Shown: piece after piece, positions 1 through 9,594 of the stretch
Position numbering within the stretch: the first letter of the stretch is position 1
Layout: every line of letters starts with the position of its first letter
DNA from: Glaciecola flavus
Lineage (GTDB): Bacteria > Pseudomonadota > Gammaproteobacteria > Enterobacterales > Alteromonadaceae
NCBI RefSeq assembly: GCF_042646125.1
Contig: NZ_JBHRSW010000017.1
Location: 1-64,000, forward strand
Direction of reading: 5' to 3'
Length of the DNA stretch: 64,000 bases
Translations under genes and position numbers: made by a program
Notes under the pieces: generated by a model
Told to the model about the DNA's origin: nothing
Database searches by the model: none
The model's input: the letters and a program-made list of their open reading frames with translations, nothing else

Positions 1-181
1 CCGTTATTCTGACTGACTTATCGCTATCTGAAGTGTTTACCCCTGACAGCGGAGGCGCATTCTACGGAAGAATTTTTCAAAAGCAATAAGTTTTTTAATA
101 AATTTTTAAGCGTTTATTTGTTGCATCACTTATTCGATAATACAAGCCCTGATAAACAGTAGTATTTAGGTCTCGTAACGG

Positions 182-2878
182 ATGAATCCTCTTTTAAAAA
201 TAAGAATAGTAATAATGATAGCTTCGCTTGTTTTTTACTCAACAGGCAGCTTATCGAACGATAAAGTCATTAATGCAGTTGTGAATATAGAATTTAATAA
301 AGTGACTCCCTGGGATGATGGCTACAATTCTTCAGGAGTCGGGACAGGTTTTGTAATCGATAGTAAGCAAGGCTTAATACTAACAAACAAGCATATTTTG
401 AATGTAGGTCCAGTCGTGGCTTATGGTGAATTCTCAAACAAACAGAAATTGGCACTTACGCCTGTATATCGCGACCCAGTGCATGATTACGGTGTATTTA
501 GGTACAACCCAAGGGAGCTACAGGACCTAGAGATAATTCCAATAGAATTAAGTACAAAAGCTCAAGTCGGAGACCAAGTGCGCTTATATGGAAATGATGG
601 GGGAGAAGCCTTATCAATCATCGAAGGAGTACTATCCAGACTAGATCGAACCGCACCCGACTATAATAGTACTACGACTGATTACAATACATTTTACATG
701 CAGGCTGCTTTAGGAACCAGTGGGGGCTCCTCAGGTTCGCCAATATTAAATGAATCAAATCAAGCAATAGCGATAAACGCTGGCGGAAGGAGTGATACGG
801 CAGCAGCATTTTTTTTACCCATGGATATAATATTACCGACGATAAAAAAAGTGTTAGAAGGAAAAGTAGTTCGCCGAGGCACATTTCAGTCTGTTCTTGA
901 ACATATACCTTTCAACCAACTTTCTGAGTTTGGTTGGAATGTAAGCGCAATAACTGCGCTCCGAGAACAAACGCCTGAAGCACTTGGAAGATTGAAAGTT
1001 AGGCATATTGTCAAGAACAGCCCCGCATATTCTCGATTGCAAGTAGGTGACTTGCTGCTCTCTGCAAATGGCCAACACATCAGTAATTTTGTTCAACTAG
1101 AAAAGACTTTGAATGAAAATGTGGGTAAAGAAATTGAATTATTAGTCTCTAGAGATCACAAAGAAGTTTCACTTACTCTGGAAGTATCAGATCTTTTTAA
1201 GTTGGTTCCTGACCAATATATAGAATTAGGTAAAGCCGTATTTATTCCTATTGGCTTGAGTACTGCAAGGCAATTTAATGTGCCGGTGGAAGGAGTTTTG
1301 TTGACCGCACCGGGTCGGTTTTTTGGTGGGCATAATATCAGTAGTTTTGCACGTTTAGAGGAAATCAATGGACAAGCCGTCTCGTCTTTAGATTCTCTTA
1401 AAAAGATCTTTCAAAAAATTCCAATTAACTCAACTTTTGGTATTAGATATCGCTATGTCTACAACCAAAAAGATCAAGAATACAAACGAGTGCGAAATTT
1501 AGCGCCATTTTTTATCAATAGGCATTGCAGAAATACCTTGGAGAAGAAAGTTTGGCAGTGCGAAAACATTAAATTTTCCGACGAAATAGCACAGTCTAAA
1601 AAACTCACTCACGGAAAACCCGTTGGTTCGCCACTTGTTGAGATAGAGGTATTTAGACCAATAGAGGTTAACATAAATCGAGAAGTGATCAGAAAAGGCA
1701 AAGGTGTCATCTTAGATATTAATCAAGGACTAATTCTGACAAACAAAGACATAATCGATTCTAGCCTTAGTCAAGTAAACGTATTTTTTGACAATGGAAA
1801 CTCTTCTTCTGCCTCTGTTGAAGCTATACATCCTTACCTGAATATGGTGCTGATAAAAGCGAATTTAAGTAAGTTTAAAATTTCAAAAGATCTGATCCCC
1901 CAAGTCACCACTGAAAGGTTGGAAGAATATTCTAACAACGAAGTAAAACTCATAGGCAGAACCGCGCATCAAGATTTTACGACAAATGTCAGTATTGATT
2001 GGGAAGCAGTTTATTACGGCAAAACTACTTTTGATACTAGAGATGTAAGTTACATTCCAGATGAGTTTTCTATTTATATTAATAAAGACGGTGAACTTTT
2101 GGCGATTGCGCCAGGCTATGATGAAAACAACGGTATTTTAGGCATTATACCTTCAGAACTAATCGGCGCGTTTATCAATGACTATAAAATTAACAATCAT
2201 CAAGTTTTTGAGATCAAGGACAAATTTGACTACATTAGCTACGCAAATGCTGTTGAACTCGGACTACCAACAAACGCTAGCACTTCAGTTGAGAGGAAAA
2301 TATACGTAACCAAAGCTGAGGAACTAGAACAAAGTGGATTTGCTTCGGGAGACATAATTCTAAAGGCTCCTGATGATGCAAATTCTTTGAATAATTTGTA
2401 TCTATCGTTTGATGAACCCACAGAAAACTTTACTATTTTGCGTGACGGAAAAATTCAAGATCTGAGTATTAACTTGAGAGAATCGCCTTATCTAATGCTA
2501 AATGAAGTCATTATATGGGGAGGTGCCGTTATACATGAAATACCTACCGTGATAAGCACGCCAGCAGGAATCAGAGACAAATGTATCCGAGTTGGCTTTA
2601 GATATTTTGGAGCACCACTATATACCGCAATGAATGTAGATCCCATATGCATACTGTCAATTGATGGACATATAATTTTAAACTTAACTGATGTGGTCAA
2701 TGCCTTAGAGGGGAAACATTCAGGAGAGTTTACTTCGGTTGAAGCGATACGGTTGGATAAAAACTTTCAATTGTCAGAATACCAAGTGAGAGAAGAAAAC
2801 TATTACTGGCCCACACTGTATTACAAGCGATTAAATAAAGTATGGGCATTTGAACCAATTTCTCAATTGGTACACTAA
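182..2878 (+). CDS. Double-HtrA-like exported serine protease with a degenerate second protease domain
   Basis: Predicted periplasmic trypsin-fold (S1C, HtrA/Deg) protease of 898 aa. An N-terminal hydrophobic signal (residues 5-24) precedes protease domain 1 (about 50-230). The triad is readable: H71 in TNKHIL, D102 in DPVHDYG, S184 in GGSSGSPI. A PDZ-like region follows at about 270-335 (HIVKNSPAYSRLQVGDLLLS), then a second PDZ-like region. A second protease-like domain (about 485-660) has TNKDII where the histidine should be, N instead of D in HPYLNMVLIK, and no GxSGS motif, so it should be inactive. Further PDZ-like sequence lies at about 685-770. The layout (active HtrA, PDZs, dead HtrA, PDZ) recalls fungal Nma111 and plant Deg7 rather than DegP/DegS. 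Likely role is envelope protein quality control. No clear Shine-Dalgarno precedes the ATG, but no better start exists ahead of the signal peptide. Confidence 0.8.
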   Translation: MNPLLKIRIVIMIASLVFYSTGSLSNDKVINAVVNIEFNKVTPWDDGYNSSGVGTGFVIDSKQGLILTNKHILNVGPVVAYGEFSNKQKLALTPVYRDPVHDYGVFRYNPRELQDLEIIPIELSTKAQVGDQVRLYGNDGGEALSIIEGVLSRLDRTAPDYNSTTTDYNTFYMQAALGTSGGSSGSPILNESNQAIAINAGGRSDTAAAFFLPMDIILPTIKKVLEGKVVRRGTFQSVLEHIPFNQLSEFGWNVSAITALREQTPEALGRLKVRHIVKNSPAYSRLQVGDLLLSANGQHISNFVQLEKTLNENVGKEIELLVSRDHKEVSLTLEVSDLFKLVPDQYIELGKAVFIPIGLSTARQFNVPVEGVLLTAPGRFFGGHNISSFARLEEINGQAVSSLDSLKKIFQKIPINSTFGIRYRYVYNQKDQEYKRVRNLAPFFINRHCRNTLEKKVWQCENIKFSDEIAQSKKLTHGKPVGSPLVEIEVFRPIEVNINREVIRKGKGVILDINQGLILTNKDIIDSSLSQVNVFFDNGNSSSASVEAIHPYLNMVLIKANLSKFKISKDLIPQVTTERLEEYSNNEVKLIGRTAHQDFTTNVSIDWEAVYYGKTTFDTRDVSYIPDEFSIYINKDGELLAIAPGYDENNGILGIIPSELIGAFINDYKINNHQVFEIKDKFDYISYANAVELGLPTNASTSVERKIYVTKAEELEQSGFASGDIILKAPDDANSLNNLYLSFDEPTENFTILRDGKIQDLSINLRESPYLMLNEVIIWGGAVIHEIPTVISTPAGIRDKCIRVGFRYFGAPLYTAMNVDPICILSIDGHIILNLTDVVNALEGKHSGEFTSVEAIRLDKNFQLSEYQVREENYYWPTLYYKRLNKVWAFEPISQLVH

Positions 2879-2908
2879 AAACGGTGAGCTTATAGTGACT
2901 CGTTTGGA

Positions 2909-3697
2909 TTACTTCAGCTCGGAGTCTTCATCTGATGCAGTATTTTCATCAAAATCTGCATCAGCTTCCGTATCACCGACCAAATCCTCCAATGTGACCT
3001 TATCGACTGTTCTAAATGTATTGATGGGCCCTGCGACTGCATAAAGTAAAAATACAGTTAACAAAACGAGCGAAGGTGCCGTTGCAACGATGATAAACAC
3101 CAACATAATCGCCAATATCGCCACAAATGGCACTTTACCGTGCCAATCGACTTCTTTAAACGAATTGTATTTAAAATTACTCACCATCAAGACACCTGTC
3201 ATGCCAGTGATTAAGGCTACGAGATACTCATAGTCATGTCCATTCAAATCATAATCTTGGCAAGCCCACACCATGCCTGCTACAACCGCCGCAGCTGCAG
3301 GACTGGCCAAACCTTGAAAAAAGCGCTTATCAGCCGTTGCAACTTGCGTGTTAAACCTTGCGAGTCTCAGCGCAGCGCAAGAGACATACACAAACGCAGC
3401 TAACCACCCTACTTTACCTAGCTCGGTCATACCAAAATTGTACGCCACCAAAGCAGGTGCAATGCCAAATGAAACCATATCTGCCATTGAGTCGTACTCA
3501 GCACCAAAAGCAGATTGAGTATTAGTGATTCTAGCTACTCTACCGTCTAGGCCATCAAAGATCATAGCCACAAAAATTGCTACAGCCGCATGTTCGAACT
3601 TACCGTTCATGGACATAACGACCGCATAAAAGCCACTAAATAAACCGGCGGTAGTCAATAAGTTAGGAAGTAAATATATCCCACGTCTTTTAGTCAT
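2909..3697 (-). CDS. pssA: CDP-diacylglycerol--serine O-phosphatidyltransferase
   Basis: Inner-membrane enzyme making phosphatidylserine from CDP-diacylglycerol and L-serine, the first committed step to phosphatidylethanolamine. The CDP-alcohol phosphotransferase signature is complete: D-G-L-D-G-R-V-A-R, then G and two aspartates (FGAEYDSMAD). Several hydrophobic helices follow and the C-terminus is acidic. This is the multi-spanning CDP-OH-P type, not the peripheral E. coli PLD-type Pss. I place the start at 3697 (MTKRRGIYLLPN), which follows AGAGA and matches the family N-terminus; an ATG at 3721 would add eight residues. Monocistronic and convergent with the protease gene. Confidence 0.9.
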   Translation of the reverse strand: MTKRRGIYLLPNLLTTAGLFSGFYAVVMSMNGKFEHAAVAIFVAMIFDGLDGRVARITNTQSAFGAEYDSMADMVSFGIAPALVAYNFGMTELGKVGWLAAFVYVSCAALRLARFNTQVATADKRFFQGLASPAAAAVVAGMVWACQDYDLNGHDYEYLVALITGMTGVLMVSNFKYNSFKEVDWHGKVPFVAILAIMLVFIIVATAPSLVLLTVFLLYAVAGPINTFRTVDKVTLEDLVGDTEADADFDENTASDEDSELK

Positions 3698-4051
3698 CTT
3701 ATCTCTCTTAATACAATCCATCTAAATAATACATATTCGCAGACGAGTTTGAAAGGCGTGATACAACAGAATTAGTGTGTATAATTGACGATACTTTAAA
3801 ATTAAACATAATAGCTAAAGTAAGGGCTAAATAGCTTAGTTTAAGCGACAGTGTTACAAAAATAGCGAGATGCTTTCAAAGACTTCCACAATGTTAAGTG
3901 AGCAATAGTGTGGTTTTTGTTGTGTCCATATTTTTTACACGAAGCAAAATTTAACAAACATTTAAATTTAAAATCATGCACTTATACATTGGAATACTTT
4001 TTGCTTTTTAGGCTATAGATGATTTTAAGGATTTCTTCTTTTGGGAAAGCA
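3698..4051. other. Intergenic region between pssA and the PEP-CTERM-like gene
   Basis: This 354-bp AT-rich divergent spacer contains the upstream region of pssA on one side and the sigma-54-type promoter (3990-4005) on the other. I see no small ORF with a ribosome-binding site and no strong hairpin. Confidence 0.5.
3990..4005 (+). promoter_or_regulatory. Sigma-54 (RpoN)-type -24/-12 promoter
   Basis: TGGAATACTTTTTGCT carries the invariant GG (3991-3992) and GC (4003-4004) separated by exactly 10 bp, against the consensus TGGCACN5TTGCW. A transcript would begin near 4015, leaving a 5' leader of about 37 nt to the ATG at 4052. PEP-CTERM genes are known to be controlled by RpoN with the PrsK/PrsR two-component system, so site and gene type agree. 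The -24 box departs from consensus at its last three bases. Confidence 0.55.
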
Positions 4052-4939
4052 ATGAAAAAAACAATATTAAGCTCAATTGTGACTTGTTGCAGCATTTTTG
4101 TCGCATCAAATAGTCATGCCGCGTTACGTGTTTTGGATTTTGACTTAGACGCCAATGGAAATGCTATACAAAACGGACAAATAATTGATGACGAATACAG
4201 CAGCTGGGGCGTGCAAATCAGCGGTTGTAATATCAATGGTGCAGTCAGCTCAGGCACAGATCAAATCAATGGTATTTGTGCAGATGATGGTGGTGACAAA
4301 GCACAACGCCAAACGACTTTTGACACCTCACTAGAAAATACAGCGGATCCAGATCTAGAGTTTTTCAACAATGGAACACAGTATGAGTCAAGAGAAGGTA
4401 CTGACAGCGTAAAGAAATTTTATGACCCGCTTAGCGAGCGCAAAGAATTTTACGAAGATTTATACAGCGATGAGCGCAGAGAAACATATAAAAAACCGGG
4501 CAATGTGCTAATTATACATGAGAACAACACCTGTAATGGCAATGAATGTAGTAATCCGGACGATGAAGGCACCAGACCAGCAGGGTTCTTTGTCTTCGAA
4601 TTCACAAACAACCCTGTAGATATACTAAGTTTAGACTTCTTTGACGTAGAAGTAACAGAGTCTCAATTCGGACAGCCAGCGACTAAATTGTATTTTTTCT
4701 TGACAAACAACACGGTTAGAGAAGCTGATGTACCCGGAATTGGGCATGGCCACTATCAAAGAGAAAACTACAGTAATATGTTCGGCGTGACTAAGTTAGT
4801 GGTGAATATGCCCGGCTCTGGTGCTATAAATAACCTAGTATTTAGAGACTCGACACCGCAATCAGCAGAAGTAAATGCGCCCGCAGCACTGGCGTTTCTT
4901 CTCATCGGATTTGGCTTTATTTATCTCCGACGTCGATAA
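4052..4939 (+). CDS. Secreted protein with PEP-CTERM-like sorting tail
   Basis: Exported protein of 295 aa, function unknown. The signal peptide is MKKTILSSIVTCCSIFVASN with cleavage after SHA. The C-terminus has the tripartite sorting layout: a short motif with proline (VNAPAALA), a hydrophobic helix (FLLIGFGFIYL) and an RRR cluster, as in PEP-CTERM proteins processed by exosortase and linked to exopolysaccharide. The motif is NAPA rather than VPEP, a variant I believe occurs in Alteromonadales. The body has repeated cysteines (GCNINGA, NGICADD, NTCNGNECSNP) but no recognised domain. Start 4052 is chosen over an in-frame ATG at 4019 because it begins the signal peptide, follows GGGAAA, and lies downstream of the sigma-54 site. 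A terminator follows. Confidence 0.7.
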   Translation: MKKTILSSIVTCCSIFVASNSHAALRVLDFDLDANGNAIQNGQIIDDEYSSWGVQISGCNINGAVSSGTDQINGICADDGGDKAQRQTTFDTSLENTADPDLEFFNNGTQYESREGTDSVKKFYDPLSERKEFYEDLYSDERRETYKKPGNVLIIHENNTCNGNECSNPDDEGTRPAGFFVFEFTNNPVDILSLDFFDVEVTESQFGQPATKLYFFLTNNTVREADVPGIGHGHYQRENYSNMFGVTKLVVNMPGSGAINNLVFRDSTPQSAEVNAPAALAFLLIGFGFIYLRRR

Positions 4940-4956
4940 CAAACATGTTACTAACA

Positions 4957-4986
4957 AAGCGTCCCTCTCGTGGGACGTTTTTTTTT
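4957..4986 (+). terminator. Rho-independent terminator after the PEP-CTERM-like gene
   Basis: Stem CGTCCC (4960-4965) and GGGACG (4972-4977) with a 6-nt loop, followed by nine T residues. It separates the PEP-CTERM-like gene from the PrsT-like gene, so the two are probably transcribed separately. Confidence 0.85.
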
Positions 4987-5057
4987 GCCGATAAAAATTT
5001 ATAATTTAATCGACTGCGGTTACCATAGAAATTCCGTCATCCTTATTAGAGGTTAAC

Positions 5058-7853
5058 TTGAAAGCACTATTTACAATTTTTGCACTACTATTCTCTGTAA
5101 ATGTATTTTCACAAGTATCAGATACTTATGAAAAAGCACTTCAGAGTTATAACAAAAATGATGTGGAAAGTGCTTACATTTACCTAAAAAATGCGCTTCA
5201 ACAATCTCCGAACCATTTGCCATCCAAAATACTCATGGGAAAGACATTATTTTCTAAAGGCTTTGCTCGAGATGCATTAATTGAATTTGAAGAGTCTATC
5301 GCAGCAGGAGCGGATGAAAATATAGTCGTTGTAGATTTGGCTAAGATACACTTGTATTTAGGCGATGAATCTGCAATTTTTAATTTAAAAGACGCAAGCC
5401 TTAACCAAAAAAACAAATTTGAATTGGCTTTAATAAAGGCAACCACCGCTTTCAACACCAACAACGACAAACTCGCTGAACAGTTTTACCTAGACGCGCT
5501 GGCAATCAATGCGCTTTCTCCAAGAGCGCTTCAATCCATTGCTTATTTTTATCTTTTTACTAAACAAAGCAGTAAAGCAGAAACCTACATCCAGCAACTG
5601 ATTGCTATTAACGAAAATGACCAGCGTACACTGCATTTACAAGGGCAATTGGAAAAGAGCAAAAATAATAACGCAGAAGCGCTAATATATTTCAAAAAAG
5701 CCTTTGATATAGCCCCACAAGATCCGTTAATACAAAGAACGTTGGCTAGTGCATATTTGGCTGTCAATCAACTGGAAAATGCAAAATCAATAGTCGAAAG
5801 CATTATCGAGCAAACGCCTGATGATCCCTTTGCTTTGCTCTTATACGGTAAACTTATTGATTCGAGTGATACAATGCTAGATGAGGATGTGTTTTCGCAA
5901 ATCAATCAAAAACTGTCATTACTGCCCGACGAAATCAAATCGGAAAGAGCAGAACTTAGCTTTGTAATGGCTTTAGCTACCTATATGTCGGGAAACTACC
6001 AACAGGCCGTCACAGAGCTTGAAAGCTATCTAATCAAAAACCGTAAAGACGTAAATGCGATCGGTATTTTGGCAGACGCTTACATAAAGATGAACCAATC
6101 TTTTAAAGCGCTGAATCTCTTAGATAAAAATCAAAGTATCATAAAAAACAACTTAACCCTGAATATCTTGTTATGTGACCTCTACATAGAATCCCCAAGA
6201 AACTTTAAGTGTGAGCTCCTGCTTGACGAGATAAGTAAAATACATAAGCCAAACAATCCAAATATTGTATTTGCAAGAATTAAGGCTTTACTGAAACGCG
6301 GAAAAAACAAAGAAGCCTTACAGCTCTTTGAAGGACTATTTGCAAACCAACTCGATCCAATATCTGTCTACACGGCAATCGATATTTACCGTGAAAACGA
6401 CATGCTAAACAAAGCTCTGGATAAAGTGAATACGCTCATTGAAAGACTCCCAAATGAATCACAAGCACATATTATTAAGGCAGAGATTCTCATTGCTAAA
6501 ACTCAATATCAAGAAGCGATAACAATACTCAACAATTTACTTGCGCATGATAGTGCTTCATATTCAGCTAGAAAAAACAAAGCGATAGCGCTCATTAACA
6601 CAGGGCAATACAGCCAAGCCGAAAATATCCTCTCTCGCTTGATCGAAACAGATAACAAAGATGCATCACTCCATACTTTAATGGGGCAAGCCCTACTTGC
6701 ACAGGATCTCCACGAGCGCGCTTTACGAGCATTGAATCTGTCTAAATCTCTTACTGAAGATGACACATATGCTTCTGAATTACTGGTACAAGTGTACAAG
6801 CGAATGGGAGAAAAAGAAAAAGCCATCTCAGAACTCGATGCACTCCTCAGAAACAGGTTCTTGTTTACGCCATATATTGAAGAAAAAGCCAAACTACTTA
6901 TCGAGTCAAACGACTACCCCAAAGCCGCGAACGAATTGCGCGTTCTGTTTGGATTGTGGACAAAAGACCTGAATAAATTACTGCGACTTGCGAAGCTTCA
7001 AGTGGCTGCAAACGATGTAAATGGCGCATTAAAATCCTTAAGCACAGCTGAACAACTGGCCATTAACAAGGCACCTGTTTTAGTTGAAATGATTCAAGTA
7101 TATTTACTTCAAGAAGATGTCGCGTCGGCCGAATCCTCACTAAAAGAACTACAAGCAACAGGCATTGAGTCGCCAGTTTTACTTCTATTAGAAGGTGAAA
7201 TTGCGGCTATCGAAGGCAAAATAGAGAAAGCACACAAAGCATACAAAGCTGCTTACTCTATGAATAACACTTATGTAATAGCAGCAATAAAGCTTTATCA
7301 GCTAGCTCAAAAAGGATTCAAGGGTAAAGAGTTTGAAGCAATTGTGAGTAAAGCAATTGAGAGTGAAACCACGCCAATACTTATTTCAAACCTCCTAGCA
7401 GACTATTATTTACAGCAAAATAGAATTGAAGAGGCATTGTCTTTATATAAAACACTTGACCAAGAAAGCTATAAAAATCAGAGTATTGTCCTCAATAACA
7501 TCGCCACGCTATATCTCGAAAAGCTCGACAATATAATGCAAGCTAAATACTATGCCGACAAAGCATTAAAAAAAGCCCCCAACTCTGCGGAAATAATTGA
7601 TACCAAAGGCTGGATACTTGTTAAAGAAGGAAGACTAGAAGAAGGGTTAACATATCTAAGACAAGCGTACACCCTACTTTCTGATGATGCACAAATTCAG
7701 TATCACTTGGCCTATACTCTGCACAAACTATCTCGGATTGACGAAGCAAAAAACATGATACTTGAAGCGTTAAACAACCCCAATGTAACGCTTGTCGCCA
7801 ACAAAATAAAAGAATTGAACGAAGATCTTCAAGCAGTTAAGGGTGAAAATTAG
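5058..7853 (+). CDS. PrsT-like PEP-CTERM-system TPR-repeat protein
   Basis: Exported TPR protein of 931 aa. The signal peptide is MKALFTIFALLFSVNVFS; there is no lipobox cysteine, although many PrsT proteins are lipoproteins. The whole remaining length is degenerate TPR units (for example YEKALQSYNKNDVESAYIYL, ALIYFKKAFDIAPQDPLIQ, AKYYADKALKKAPNSAEI). Length, opening (growing array, then a GADENIVVVDLAKIHLYLGD-type second helix pair) and continuous TPRs match the PEP-CTERM TPR protein PrsT, thought to act in exopolysaccharide/sortase-linked export. The start is a TTG preceded by AGAGG with 5-nt spacing; no ATG lies ahead of the signal peptide. It lies directly downstream of a PEP-CTERM-like target. 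A generic TPR protein is the alternative. Confidence 0.7.
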   Translation: MKALFTIFALLFSVNVFSQVSDTYEKALQSYNKNDVESAYIYLKNALQQSPNHLPSKILMGKTLFSKGFARDALIEFEESIAAGADENIVVVDLAKIHLYLGDESAIFNLKDASLNQKNKFELALIKATTAFNTNNDKLAEQFYLDALAINALSPRALQSIAYFYLFTKQSSKAETYIQQLIAINENDQRTLHLQGQLEKSKNNNAEALIYFKKAFDIAPQDPLIQRTLASAYLAVNQLENAKSIVESIIEQTPDDPFALLLYGKLIDSSDTMLDEDVFSQINQKLSLLPDEIKSERAELSFVMALATYMSGNYQQAVTELESYLIKNRKDVNAIGILADAYIKMNQSFKALNLLDKNQSIIKNNLTLNILLCDLYIESPRNFKCELLLDEISKIHKPNNPNIVFARIKALLKRGKNKEALQLFEGLFANQLDPISVYTAIDIYRENDMLNKALDKVNTLIERLPNESQAHIIKAEILIAKTQYQEAITILNNLLAHDSASYSARKNKAIALINTGQYSQAENILSRLIETDNKDASLHTLMGQALLAQDLHERALRALNLSKSLTEDDTYASELLVQVYKRMGEKEKAISELDALLRNRFLFTPYIEEKAKLLIESNDYPKAANELRVLFGLWTKDLNKLLRLAKLQVAANDVNGALKSLSTAEQLAINKAPVLVEMIQVYLLQEDVASAESSLKELQATGIESPVLLLLEGEIAAIEGKIEKAHKAYKAAYSMNNTYVIAAIKLYQLAQKGFKGKEFEAIVSKAIESETTPILISNLLADYYLQQNRIEEALSLYKTLDQESYKNQSIVLNNIATLYLEKLDNIMQAKYYADKALKKAPNSAEIIDTKGWILVKEGRLEEGLTYLRQAYTLLSDDAQIQYHLAYTLHKLSRIDEAKNMILEALNNPNVTLVANKIKELNEDLQAVKGEN

Positions 7854-8605
7854 AGCGTACCTTCAATAACAGCTACCGTTGCGATTACAACAATGATTGC
7901 AAGGGCGCAATAAGTCTTCAACACCTGCGCATTGTGTTTATTTTCCTCTAGAACAAAAGACAAATGTTCAACCTGTCGTTTGGCATTCGTTGGCAAAGAT
8001 ATCATCAGTGTTTTGATAAAGCACAGGTAAAGGACTACCGCGGAAAAAATCCCAACTAATGATTCAGATACACGTGTATATAACTGATTAATATCGTCGA
8101 GTGTGCTTAACATTGAAGTCAAATTAACCAAGAGATAAATCGTACCTGCAGAGATTATCAATCTCCCCAGATAGTTTAAAAACATGTAGATAGCAATAAC
8201 TTGCTGTTCCTCCTTTACGCCTTTGAACGCCCCCACTATCAACGGAAAACACGCGCTCCCATATGATGAAAAAGCACCTATACCCGCTATAGATAAGATG
8301 AACAATGCTGCCGGAATAGACATCACGCTATTGCTAAGAATTGATGTAGCGAGCATGACCACCAACAAAATTACGAACAATCCTAAAAGCCGAAAAGCGG
8401 ATGCCTGTTCGCCATTTTGCTCAGTTTGATATCTTATTTCGCCGTGAATCAAAGCTCGGTTTATTAGCCTGTGTTTTTGTACCTGTAAAACCAATTCAGA
8501 CAACACTACAGCATAAAAAAGAGAAATTTGAATAACGGCTAAAGCGGGTCCAATCATTTTAGGGATTGTAAGATTGACAACAATCAGTAGCAGCCCAACA
8601 CCCAA
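7850..8605 (-). CDS. Uncharacterised multi-pass membrane protein
   Basis: About 251 aa with roughly six hydrophobic segments (LLLIVVNLTIPKMIGPALAV, FYAVVLSELVL, LLGLFVILLVVMLATSIL, FILSIAGIGAFSSYGSA, IISAGTIYLLVNL, VGIFSAVVLYLCF) and a C-terminal anchor. No family recognised. Its stop overlaps the stop of the PrsT-like gene by 4 bp (convergent). The start is uncertain: 8605 is a TTG with no clear ribosome-binding site, and the hydrophobic frame stays open upstream to about 8645 without an ATG. An ATG near 8640 is in another frame, so a frameshift at the 5' end is possible. Confidence 0.5.
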   Translation of the reverse strand: MGVGLLLIVVNLTIPKMIGPALAVIQISLFYAVVLSELVLQVQKHRLINRALIHGEIRYQTEQNGEQASAFRLLGLFVILLVVMLATSILSNSVMSIPAALFILSIAGIGAFSSYGSACFPLIVGAFKGVKEEQQVIAIYMFLNYLGRLIISAGTIYLLVNLTSMLSTLDDINQLYTRVSESLVGIFSAVVLYLCFIKTLMISLPTNAKRQVEHLSFVLEENKHNAQVLKTYCALAIIVVIATVAVIEGTL

Positions 8606-8781
8606 TGCAATATAAAACCCAATAAAGAAAACTGCGACATCGCATTAAAAAGAGCAATTTTATTTGACAGAATCGAAATAAGTGGTCATTTTTTAACCAA
8701 ATACTAAAAGTCCATCTCCACTTCATTTTTATGACGTAGCCCTACAGAGCTATAAAAGTGTTCAGACATTAAGGAAAATTG

Positions 8782-9294
8782 ATGAACCTGAATCTACCTT
8801 GCAAGCTATATTTAACATTTACATTTATATTGCTCACTGCCTGCGGAGGCGGAAACAGTAGCGCACCAACTAGTGACGATAGTAATGTAAGCTCTCCCCC
8901 TCCTTCAAGCCCTTCCCCCGTGTTGGTAAGTGGCAGATTATTCCCAATTGTTCAAGGGTTAACATACCAAGTTGGATCAGAACAGAGAGTCACGGATAGC
9001 GAAGGAAAATTCAATTATGAAGAAGGAGAAAGAATAACCTTTTCTTTAGGCGGAATCGAGTTTGGGGTAACAGAAGGTCAGGAATTTATTACTATTCTCG
9101 ATATTGCAGACAGTAACACAGAAGATATTCGAGTACAGAATATCTACAGGTTACTTTTGATTCTTGACTCCAATGAAGATATTTCCGATGGTATCCAGAT
9201 TTCGGATGAAGTTCGGGTAGTATCCCCAAACTTTGCTCAACCCGATTTTTCACAACTATTGCAAATTACGGTCACTCTGGACCACGCACATTGA
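8782..9294 (+). pseudogene. 5' half of a lipoprotein gene interrupted by the transposon
   Basis: Lipoprotein with signal peptide and lipobox LLTACG (cysteine about residue 21), a Ser/Pro-rich linker, then a beta-rich module (SGRLFPIVQGLTYQVGSEQRVTDSEGKFNYEEGERI) followed by NIYRLLLILDSNEDISDGIQI, a pattern common in long surface lipoproteins of marine gammaproteobacteria. The start is the ATG at 8782, 6 nt after AAGGA. Host sequence ends at 9259; the last 11 codons (from LQITVTL) and the stop belong to the transposon end. Fusing 8782-9259 to 21017-21834 gives an uninterrupted 431-codon frame, so this is a disrupted gene and not a natural 171-aa protein. A truncated secreted product may still be made. 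Confidence 0.85.
9255..9259 (+). repeat. Target-site duplication, left copy (ACTAT)
   Basis: ACTAT immediately precedes TGCAAATTACG at the left end; an identical ACTAT follows the right end at 21012-21016. Five-base duplications are typical of Tn7/Tn5053-type DDE transposases and occur in the IS21 family. Confidence 0.85.
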
Positions 9295-9350
9295 CGAATA
9301 GAACCAACAACACGTTTTGATTGGACCAACACTCTGAATCAAATGGACCA
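9260..9350 (+). repeat. Left transposon end: inverted repeat plus four 22-bp-phased boxes
   Basis: After the terminal TGCAAATTACG, boxes begin at 9279 (GGACCA), 9301 (GAACCA), 9323 (GGACCA) and 9345 (GGACCA): exact 22-bp spacing, about two helical turns. The arrangement mirrors the right end and is likely the transposase-binding array. The remaining 9351-9594 shows no gene that I can support. Confidence 0.75.
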
Positions 9351-9594
9351 GAACTTACCAAATTAGTGGCACAGCCACCTTTAGCCTATTCAACCGCTAT
9401 TGTTTACTTACCCCCTACCGAAATACGCTGCCTAGAGAATTGGACATTCTGCCCATAGCGGACATAAAAAATGCTTCACTATTGTGGCATTAATATTTAA
9501 CTAAATGAAAACAATCAACTTTTCAAGTTCTCTGACCCCTTGGTACTCAAAAGGGTGGGTGTCCTGTTTAACGTTCCTCATATGGTTGTTGGTT

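Noticed and set aside
9253..9259. 7-bp CAACTAT direct repeat as a tyrosine-recombinase crossover site
   Set aside because: The shared 7 bp is better explained as a 5-bp ACTAT target duplication with CA being host sequence at left and transposon terminus at right: the tips then form a TGC...GCA inverted repeat, which points to DDE transposition.
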